Shown piece after piece: positions 26,109-32,091 of a stretch of DNA of 32,091 nucleotides. Within the stretch, counting starts at the first letter, position 1, and every line of letters begins with the position of its first letter. The stretch covers positions 1 to 32,091 of the forward strand of contig CAYQPE010000011.1 of assembly GCA_964419445.1 (NCBI GenBank). Direction: 5' to 3'. The notes below the pieces were generated by a model. That model ran no database searches. It had not been told where the DNA came from and was given only the letters and a program-made list of their open reading frames with translations. Source of the DNA: JABHHG01 sp964419445 (GTDB lineage: Bacteria > Fidelibacterota > Marinisomatia > SCGC-AAA003-L08 > D37C17). The translations under genes were made by a program, and so were the position numbers.

Positions 26109-27707
26109 GTGAACGCAACTGAAATATTAGACCAAGCTATTGAAGTGACTGGAAAAATTACTCCAGAGTTTTCTAGCATTTTAACTCCTGAAGCATTAGC
26201 ATTTGTTGAAAAACTTCAGCAAACTTTTGAACAACGTCGCGAAGAATTGCTTCATAATAGAGAATTAAAACAAATACAAATTGATAATGGTGTCTTCCCT
26301 AACTTTTTACCTGAAACTGAACATATACGAAATGGAGATTGGACTGTAGCTCCTGTGCCTGCAGACTTGCAAAACCGTCGTGTTGAAATTACTGGCCCCG
26401 TTGATCGTAAAATGATTATTAATGCGTTAAATAGTGGAGTTAAAGTATTCATGGCTGATTTTGAGGATTCAAATTCTCCAACATGGGAAAACTCAATTAA
26501 TGGCCAAATTAACTTACGCGATGCTGCCAATAAATCCATAACATTCACTAATCCTAATAATGGTAAGCACTACCAATTAAATGAAGATATTGCAACCCTC
26601 ATGGTTAGACCACGAGGATGGCATTTAGTTGAAAAAAATGTATTGCTAAATGGCAAGCCCGTTTCTGCATCAATTTTTGATTTTGGCCTTTACTTTTTCC
26701 ATAATATACAAACATTACTAAAAAATGGTACTGGTCCTTACTTTTATCTACCCAAAATGGAAAGTCGTCTTGAAGCAAGGCTTTGGAATGATATTTTTGT
26801 ATTAGCCCAAGATGAACTAGGGGTTCCTCAAGGTACTATAAAAGCAACAGTACTCATTGAAACTATCTTGGCTGCATTTGAAATGGATGAAATTCTTTTT
26901 GAACTCAAGGAGCATTCTGCAGGACTAAATTGTGGTCGCTGGGATTATATTTTCTCATTCATCAAAAAATTTAGAAATCACCCAGAATTTGTATTGCCAA
27001 ATCGTGGTGAAATTACCATGTCACGCCATTTCTTGCGATCTTATGTTCGACTACTTATTAAAACATGTCACAAGCGTAACGCACATGCTATGGGTGGAAT
27101 GGCAGCACAAATTCCCATTAAAAATGATGAAGAAGCCAATAATATCGCCCTCAACAAAGTAAAAGAAGATAAAGAATTAGAGGCAAAAGCCGGACATGAT
27201 GGTACATGGATTGCACACCCTGCCCTTGCACCAATTGCACTCACTGCTTTTAATGCAGAAATGGAAGGTGACAATCAACTTCATATAAAGCGAGAAGATG
27301 TTCATATAACTGCAGAAGATTTATTAAAAGTACCTAAGGGAAATATTACTGAGGATGGTGTACGTGAAAACATCCGAGTAGGTGTCCAATATGTAGAAGC
27401 ATGGTTGCGTGGTAATGGATGTGTACCACTATATAATTTAATGGAAGACGCCGCCACAGCAGAAATTGGTCGCGCTCAATTATGGCAATGGATAAAACAT
27501 CATTCTACACTAGATGACGGCAGACCAATAACCGTTGATCTCTATACAGAATTATTAACAGATGAGATGTCAATTTTAGAATCAGTAATTGGTGAAGAAA
27601 ATTTTAAAGCAGGAAAATTCCAATTGGCTATTGAACTATTTACTCAAATGGTAAAAAGCCATGACTTTGATGAATTTTTAACCCTACCTGCATATAAACA
27701 CATATAA
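26109..27707 (+). CDS. aceB: Malate synthase A
   Basis: The enzyme condenses glyoxylate with acetyl-CoA to malate, the second step of the glyoxylate shunt. The GTG at 26109 is preferred (532 residues, E. coli AceB 533): AAAAGGAAA lies just upstream, while the in-frame TTG at 26094 falls inside that site. The family signature HSAGLNCGRWDYIFS, MVRPRGWHL with the catalytic Arg, VFMADFEDSNSPTW and MEDAATAEIGRAQLWQW with the general-base Asp are all present. It is the A-type rather than the larger G-type. It forms an operon with aceA, which begins 13 bp downstream, and is divergent from the ScfR-type regulator. Confidence 0.97.
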   Translation: MNATEILDQAIEVTGKITPEFSSILTPEALAFVEKLQQTFEQRREELLHNRELKQIQIDNGVFPNFLPETEHIRNGDWTVAPVPADLQNRRVEITGPVDRKMIINALNSGVKVFMADFEDSNSPTWENSINGQINLRDAANKSITFTNPNNGKHYQLNEDIATLMVRPRGWHLVEKNVLLNGKPVSASIFDFGLYFFHNIQTLLKNGTGPYFYLPKMESRLEARLWNDIFVLAQDELGVPQGTIKATVLIETILAAFEMDEILFELKEHSAGLNCGRWDYIFSFIKKFRNHPEFVLPNRGEITMSRHFLRSYVRLLIKTCHKRNAHAMGGMAAQIPIKNDEEANNIALNKVKEDKELEAKAGHDGTWIAHPALAPIALTAFNAEMEGDNQLHIKREDVHITAEDLLKVPKGNITEDGVRENIRVGVQYVEAWLRGNGCVPLYNLMEDAATAEIGRAQLWQWIKHHSTLDDGRPITVDLYTELLTDEMSILESVIGEENFKAGKFQLAIELFTQMVKSHDFDEFLTLPAYKHI

Positions 27708-27720
27708 CAAAGGAGCATAA

Positions 27721-29010
27721 ATGACACGCAAGGAACAAGTAAAACAATTAGAACAAGACTGGAGTGTAAATTCTCGATGGAAAGGAATAACACGTCCATA
27801 TTCTGCTGAAGAAGTAGTAAATCTTCGAGGCAGTGTAAATGTAGAACATACAATAGCCAAAAATGGTTCAGAAAAATTCTGGAAATTGATTAATGGTGAT
27901 AAGCCAATTACAGCATTGGGTGCAGTTACGGGTAACCAAGCTATCCAAGAAGTACAGGCAGGACTGAAAGCTGTATATTGTTCAGGGTGGCAAGTTGCAG
28001 GTGATGCAAATACTGCTGGTACCATGTATCCAGATCAAAGTTTATATCCTGTTGATTCGGTTCCAACATTGGTGGAAAAAATTAATAATGCACTTTTAAG
28101 AACTGATGAAATCCATTGGCAACAAAATGACACCTCCATCGATTGGGTGGCGCCTATTATTGCCGATGCTGAAGCAGGATTTGGTGGAAACTTAAATGCA
28201 TTTGAATTGATGAAACATATGATAAAAGCTGGTGCATCTGCTGTGCATTGGGAAGATCAATTATCCTCAGCAAAAAAATGTGGCCACATGGGTGGTAAAG
28301 TATTAGTTCCAACCAGTGAAGCTGTAAATAAATTAGTTGCTGCACGATTGGCATCTGACGTAGCAGGTGTTCCTATGGTTATTATTGCCAGAACTGATGC
28401 AAATGCAGCCACATTATTAACATCTGATATAGATGAAAATGACAAATTTTTCGTAACTGGCGAAAAATCAAGTGAAGGCTTTTTCTATGTGAAAAATGGA
28501 ATTGAGCAAGCAATTAGCCGTGGATTAGCATATGCCCCATATGCTGACCTCCTATGGTGTGAAACTGCTAAACCAAATCTGGACGAAGCTCGTCAATTTG
28601 CTGAAGCCATTCACGCAAAATTCCCCGGCAAATTATTATGTTACAATTGCTCACCATCTTTCAACTGGAAAGAAAATCTTGACGAAGAAACAATGAAAAA
28701 CTTCCGAGAAGAATTGTTTGCCATGGGCTATAAGTATCAGTTTATTACATTGGCTGGTTGGCATAGCTTAAACATGGGAATGTTCGAACTCAGTAAGGCT
28801 TATAAAGAAAATGGCATGTTTGCATACTCTCAATTGCAGGAAAAAGAGTTTGCAAATGAAGTTCACGGATTCCGTGCAGCCAAGCATCAAGCATTTGTTG
28901 GTACAGGTTATTTTGATGCTGTTCAAAATACCGTAACGCAAGGCCAAGCGTCAACAACTGCGATGAAAGGAAGTACTGAAGAAGAACAGTTCATTTCTGA
29001 AGTTGCTTAA
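27721..29010 (+). CDS. aceA: Isocitrate lyase
   Basis: The enzyme splits isocitrate into succinate and glyoxylate, the first step of the glyoxylate shunt, allowing growth on acetate or fatty acids. The signature KKCGHMGGK places the catalytic cysteine at residue 187, GWQVAGDANTAGTMYPDQS lies near 90, and IIADAEAGFGG and YNCSPSFNWK are intact. Its 429 residues match the short, E. coli-like class (434). AAAGGAG stands five bases before the ATG. It is the distal gene of aceBA and ends at a strong terminator. No isocitrate dehydrogenase kinase is in the window. Confidence 0.98.
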   Translation: MTRKEQVKQLEQDWSVNSRWKGITRPYSAEEVVNLRGSVNVEHTIAKNGSEKFWKLINGDKPITALGAVTGNQAIQEVQAGLKAVYCSGWQVAGDANTAGTMYPDQSLYPVDSVPTLVEKINNALLRTDEIHWQQNDTSIDWVAPIIADAEAGFGGNLNAFELMKHMIKAGASAVHWEDQLSSAKKCGHMGGKVLVPTSEAVNKLVAARLASDVAGVPMVIIARTDANAATLLTSDIDENDKFFVTGEKSSEGFFYVKNGIEQAISRGLAYAPYADLLWCETAKPNLDEARQFAEAIHAKFPGKLLCYNCSPSFNWKENLDEETMKNFREELFAMGYKYQFITLAGWHSLNMGMFELSKAYKENGMFAYSQLQEKEFANEVHGFRAAKHQAFVGTGYFDAVQNTVTQGQASTTAMKGSTEEEQFISEVA

Positions 29011-29037
29011 CTTATTCATGTTTCTCCTTTGTGTGTG

Positions 29038-29070
29038 GAATACCCCGCTGTATAGCGGGGTATTCTTTTT
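29038..29070 (+). terminator. Rho-independent terminator of aceBA
   Basis: A perfect 12-bp stem (GAATACCCCGCT / AGCGGGGTATTC) with a GTAT loop is followed by five T residues, 28 bp after the aceA stop. Confidence 0.93.
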
Positions 29071-29083
29071 AGTAAGGTTAAAA

Positions 29084-30505
29084 CTAAAGAATAAATTTAT
29101 ATAATCTAATATAAATCGAAGAGCTTTTAAACTCCCTTATTAACTCATATTCTGATATTAAATAATTATAATGTTCATCACTTATATTAAAAATATTGGA
29201 ATAAAGAACATAAATAGCATCTTTTTCAAAATCCTTAAACCTCCTGTAGTCTTCATTTAATTCAATTTCATCAATAACAAATGTATTAGGAAAGAATGAA
29301 TGAACCTCATTAATGTCAATCCCTTGAACATCTAAATATTGTATAGCATCTTTTCTTAATTTATAATATGGGAGATGGGCTAAACTAGAATCCCATCCCT
29401 GTGACACTTTATCGGGATATATCCAATAATTCCCACTTAACATAAATAATATCCATACTATAACAAGTACCTTTCTAAAGTTGGAACCTACTAGTTTTGA
29501 AAATAGAATTTTTGCAACAAGCATTGAAATAATAATATATAATGGTAATAAATATCTATGAGCTAATAGGTTTTTTGCCCATACCATATTTAATGGTAAA
29601 AAAAATAAAAACGTTAAAAAAATAGATAAAAGAAATCGAGTATTCTTTTTTTCAAATAAACTGAACTTATATTTTACAAGTAATATTGAAAATATTAACC
29701 AAATTCCAATTCTTCCAAAATCTAAAATTCTCCAAACCAAAATGCCCAAATTAACTAAAAATCCACTAAATCCGACTCTTTCAAAACATTCTGACCATGG
29801 TGAGTCATCATGAAAGCCAATCCATCCTTTAATTAAATAGTGATAAGTACTAAATGATATAAAAAGCAAGATTGATGGAATATAAACTATGCTCCTCTTT
29901 AATAAAGAATGTAGAATTGTTCTTAAAGGAACTTTAAAATTTATATTTTTATTAATGTCAATAATCAATAAACAAAAAGATACCATCATTCCACGCATAC
30001 TTGTAAGGAATAGGAAAAATGTACTAATTAGTAATAATATTTTTCTATTATTTAAAATGCTATTCCAACTTAATAAAAAAAAGAAAACTAATGGAACATC
30101 TGGTGAAATTAATGTGGTTTGACTCAATAATGTTGGATCTATTAAAATTAAAAAAATTACTAGTCCTACATATTCTTTTGAAAAATAATAACAAATTAAT
30201 TTATATAATTGCCATACAATTCCAAGAATAAATGGAAGCATTGCCAAATGGCTAACTATTAAATTTCTACCAAATATTTTCCAAACGGAAGCAATATAAA
30301 TTCCAAATGCTGGAATATGACCACTATCAATTGAGTTGGGAAGTAAAAATTTTGAAAAATTATTTTTATAATAATAATTAGCATGCTGAGAACCTAGTTG
30401 TATCGTATCCCAAAAAAAGCTATTCCCCATATTGAAAACAAATAACCCAAGTAAAAATAAAATACTAATAATTTCAAATGGATATTTTTTTATATTATCA
30501 ATCAT
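29084..30505 (-). CDS. GT-C membrane glycosyltransferase (GT39/ArnT-like)
   Basis: The protein has about ten hydrophobic segments and a first loop with FFWDTIQLGSQHANYYY followed by SIDSGHIPAFG; the Asp and the D-GH-P pattern are typical of polyprenyl-phosphate-sugar-using enzymes of the GT39/83 kind. ISPDVPLVFFFLLSW near the fourth helix fits too. A soluble C-terminal part of about 90 residues follows. The ATG at 30505 (473 residues) is chosen over one 39 codons upstream, because those extra codons run through a 33-bp repeat and suspect scaffold sequence. Its likely partner is the GT2 enzyme upstream, which could make the lipid-linked sugar. The region is visibly more AT-rich than aceBA, with many Ile, Asn and Lys codons. 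The acceptor is unknown. Confidence 0.75.
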   Translation of the reverse strand: MIDNIKKYPFEIISILFLLGLFVFNMGNSFFWDTIQLGSQHANYYYKNNFSKFLLPNSIDSGHIPAFGIYIASVWKIFGRNLIVSHLAMLPFILGIVWQLYKLICYYFSKEYVGLVIFLILIDPTLLSQTTLISPDVPLVFFFLLSWNSILNNRKILLLISTFFLFLTSMRGMMVSFCLLIIDINKNINFKVPLRTILHSLLKRSIVYIPSILLFISFSTYHYLIKGWIGFHDDSPWSECFERVGFSGFLVNLGILVWRILDFGRIGIWLIFSILLVKYKFSLFEKKNTRFLLSIFLTFLFFLPLNMVWAKNLLAHRYLLPLYIIISMLVAKILFSKLVGSNFRKVLVIVWILFMLSGNYWIYPDKVSQGWDSSLAHLPYYKLRKDAIQYLDVQGIDINEVHSFFPNTFVIDEIELNEDYRRFKDFEKDAIYVLYSNIFNISDEHYNYLISEYELIREFKSSSIYIRLYKFIL

Positions 30506-30527
30506 TGGTTTTATTAATCTTATAATT

Positions 30528-30560
30528 AAAAATCCTGAATGAAATTCTGAAGTTTTTGCC
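30528..30560. repeat. 33-bp direct repeat, copy 1
   Basis: This copy matches 30799-30831 in 31 of 33 bases. On the minus strand it reads GKNFRISFRIF in the frame used by the GT2 gene, and that frame runs on for nine codons to a TGA at 30498-30500 that overlaps the next gene's ATG. Confidence 0.9.
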
Positions 30561-30788
30561 AGAAACCTCTCGATTTGTTGACTGGAAATAAAGAGTGTTG
30601 CTTTGATCAAAATGTCAAGCATCCCTTTTCAAGTTGAGGCTCACAATCACTCAAACAAGTACTTTAAAAATGACTATATGTTGTAGGTTGCTTTTTGGAG
30701 GTAGTTGTGAAGGTTCAGGGGTCAATGTTAAGTGATTTTAGAACAAACAAAATCTAAATCGATCCCGGAACAGTTAAACAACTTTTTC
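30561..30788. other. Non-coding or chimeric stretch next to a scaffold gap
   Basis: These 228 bp lie between two copies of a 33-bp repeat and stop at a run of N. They look richer in G and C than the flanking glycosyltransferase genes. No complete gene is seen. On the minus strand a short open frame enters copy 1 and ends GFWQKLQNFIQDF-stop, which reads like the C-terminus of some other protein that I do not recognise. It may be the end of a different strain's contig or a remnant of an insertion. Confidence 0.5.
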
Positions 30789-30798
30789 NNNNNNNNNN
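30789..30798. other. Assembly gap of 10 N
   Basis: Ten N mark a scaffold join. A near-identical 33-bp sequence touches the gap on one side and recurs 228 bp away on the other, as expected if two overlapping contigs were not merged. Confidence 0.95.
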
Positions 30799-30831
30799 AA
30801 AAATCCTGAATGGAATTCTGAAGTTTTTGGC
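30799..30831. repeat. 33-bp direct repeat, copy 2, abutting the gap
   Basis: The first base after the N run starts this copy. It encodes AKNFRIPFRIF, residues 235-245 of the GT2 protein. It differs from copy 1 at two positions. Confidence 0.9.
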
Positions 30832-31533
30832 TAAAAAGTAAAGAATTGACACTTTTAGAACACCAAGACCATAAACACAACTCTTTTTAAAATTTATTGA
30901 AGATGCGTCTTCAAAATACTTAGTTGGACACGTTATTTCTGCTATTTCATAGTCATTAAAGCATATTTGAGCCAAAATCTGATTGTCAAATATGAAATCA
31001 TTTGAGTTATTGTTATAATCTATACTTTTTAAAATTTGTGATGAGTAAGCTCTATAGCCGGTATGATATTCTGAAAGTTTTTGATTCATTAGAAGATTTT
31101 GAATTAACGTAAGTAATCTATTAGCAAAGTACTTATAAGTAGGCATTCCTCCTTTTAATGCCCCAGTTCCTAAAATTCTAGATCCCAATACAACTGCATA
31201 TACGTCGTTTGCAATTAAGTAACACATTGAATGTATTAACATTGGTGTATATTGATAGTCTGGATGTAGCATTACAATTATATCGGCACCTAATTCTATT
31301 GCTTTATTGTAACATGTTTTTTGATTCCCACCATATCCTTCATTATAAGAATGCTTGACTATGTGTTTTATTCCAATCTTTTGGGATAAAACATAAGTAT
31401 TATCAATACTATTATCATCCACTAAGATTACATCATCTACTATATCAAATGGGATTTCGCTATAGGTTTTTAATAGGGTTCTTTCAGCATTGTATGCCGG
31501 TAGAACTACAATAATTTTTTTATCATTAATCAA
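30799..31533 (-). CDS. GT2 glycosyltransferase (polyprenyl-phosphate type), 3' end in gap
   Basis: The 245 visible residues form a GT-A domain: IIVVLPAYNAERTL, DVILVDDNSIDNT, NEGYGGNQKTCYNKAI, then MLHPDYQYTP in the place of the usual DxD motif, GSRILGTGALKGGMPTYKYFANR and SEYHTGYRAYS. This resembles dolichyl/undecaprenyl-phosphate sugar synthases. The start is a TTG at 31533; the frame closes upstream without another usual start, and the core fold begins six codons later, so the TTG is likely right. The 3' end reaches the N run. If the repeat at 30528-30560 is its true continuation, the protein is 254 residues and overlaps the GT39-like start by 8 bp, which makes the two a coupled pair. Confidence 0.82.
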
Positions 31534-31718
31534 TAATACTATTTAATTTTTCTTTAAAAGTCTCTGGTATTAATATAGAAATTAATCTATCATTTCTTAA
31601 TTTTCTCACTTACCAAAAATTTAAAGAAAATTTCACTTTTTCAAAATGATAAATAATTAAATTCTATTATGTCATATTCTAAATACATTTAATGCAAAAA
31701 ATAGAAGTAGATTTTACC

Positions 31719-32091
31719 ATGACTATTAATCCAAAAACAGTACAAATATTCACCGATGGGGCATGTAAGGGTAACCCTGGTCCTGGTGGTTGGGGAGCAA
31801 TTTTACAATATGGAGACAATCTAAAAGAACTGAAAGGGTTTTCTCCTAATACTACCAATAATATTATGGAGTTAACTGCAGTCATTGAAGCGATGAAAGC
31901 ACTGACGCGTTCCTGTGAAATCATCGTTACTACAGATTCTAATTATGTAAAAAATGGAATAACAGAATGGATTCACTCTTGGAAACAAAAGGGATGGAAG
32001 ACATCATCTAAAAAGCCTGTAAAAAACAAAGAATTATGGATTGAACTTGATGATCTTACTCAACAACATACCATAGAATGGGAATGGGTAA
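31719..32091 (+). CDS. rnhA: Ribonuclease HI, 3'-truncated by window end
   Basis: The enzyme cuts the RNA strand of RNA-DNA hybrids. The 124 visible residues contain IFTDGACKGNPGPGGWGAIL with the first catalytic Asp13, NNIMELTAVIEA with the Glu, TTDSNYVKNGITEWI with the second Asp, and the basic GWKTSSKKPVKNKELW segment. They end in IEWEWV. The last catalytic Asp lies beyond the window; about 30 residues are missing relative to E. coli (155). An in-frame ATG at 31692 would add nine residues; the later ATG is preferred because the fold normally begins within a dozen residues. It is divergent from the GT2 gene across a spacer of under 200 bp in which I see no other gene. Confidence 0.95.
   Translation, partial: MTINPKTVQIFTDGACKGNPGPGGWGAILQYGDNLKELKGFSPNTTNNIMELTAVIEAMKALTRSCEIIVTTDSNYVKNGITEWIHSWKQKGWKTSSKKPVKNKELWIELDDLTQQHTIEWEWV

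Noticed and set aside
27684..28025. 113-codon minus-strand open frame over the aceB-aceA junction
   Set aside because: It is antisense to two certain genes, has no ribosome binding site, and reads Ser-, Thr- and Pro-rich as reverse-frame shadows do.
30506..30622. Longer N-terminus (39 extra codons) for the GT39-like protein
   Set aside because: The added codons run through the 33-bp repeat in a frame different from the GT2 gene and into suspect sequence; the ATG at 30505 precedes the first membrane segment.
30754..30798. C-terminal extension KSCLTVPGSI of the GT2 protein beyond the gap
   Set aside because: It depends on the arbitrary length of 10 N and on a stretch that is probably misjoined; the copy at 30528-30560 gives a better continuation.
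31679..31924. 81-codon minus-strand frame at the right end
   Set aside because: It is the shadow of rnhA, whose catalytic motifs are intact on the plus strand.

Overview
The window is an AT-rich, gene-dense piece of a Gram-negative genome. An outer-membrane beta-barrel protein, the menaquinone genes menF, menD, menH and menG, and secreted enzymes carrying dockerin-like repeats fit a marine bacterium of the Bacteroidota/Marinimicrobia (SAR406, Fidelibacterota) kind. That placement rests on overall character, not on a marker gene. Two runs of N (100 and 10 bases) show a draft scaffold, probably from a metagenome or single cell. Both ends cut through genes: an outer-membrane protein on the left and ribonuclease HI on the right.

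Layout: 2-775 end of an outer-membrane barrel protein with a strong terminator; 897-2138 dicarboxylate/amino-acid:cation symporter; 2128-5841 (minus) menF, menD and menH, with the menD/menH junction lost in a gap; 5958-7555 (plus) menG and an EamA exporter; 7600-9207 (minus) AI-2E/PerM-type permease and a cyclic-nucleotide-binding protein; 9271-15993 (minus) a tightly packed run recG, TMEM260-like membrane glycosyltransferase, GT2 glycosyltransferase and TerC; 16065-16211 a small unlisted ORF with a strong ribosome binding site; 16331-20817 two divergent secreted enzymes, a PNGase F-like glycoamidase and a subtilase, each with a dockerin-like pair of calcium loops; 20819-21949 acyl desaturase; 22042-23311 CYTH protein and proC; 23308-29010 a glyoxylate module; 29084-31533 (minus) a glycosyltransferase pair broken by a doubtful scaffold join; 31719-end rnhA.

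The glyoxylate module is the clearest functional unit. Isocitrate lyase makes glyoxylate, malate synthase consumes it, and a class V aminotransferase of the alanine/serine-glyoxylate type could turn it into glycine. The aminotransferase is co-transcribed with a RamB/PrpR-type (ScfR) regulator that faces aceBA across 117 bp. That spacer holds three identical 11-bp repeats at an exact 14-bp period, which look like the operator.

The most unusual gene is the PNGase F homologue. It keeps the three active-site acids and the six disulfide cysteines I recall for Flavobacterium PNGase F. It adds an N-terminal dockerin-like domain, an unrecognised region of about 195 residues, and a cysteine-rich insertion inside the catalytic domain. 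Two membrane glycosyltransferases in the same window raise the possibility of local protein glycosylation, but no substrate can be named from sequence. I saw no tRNA, rRNA, CRISPR array or intact insertion sequence.
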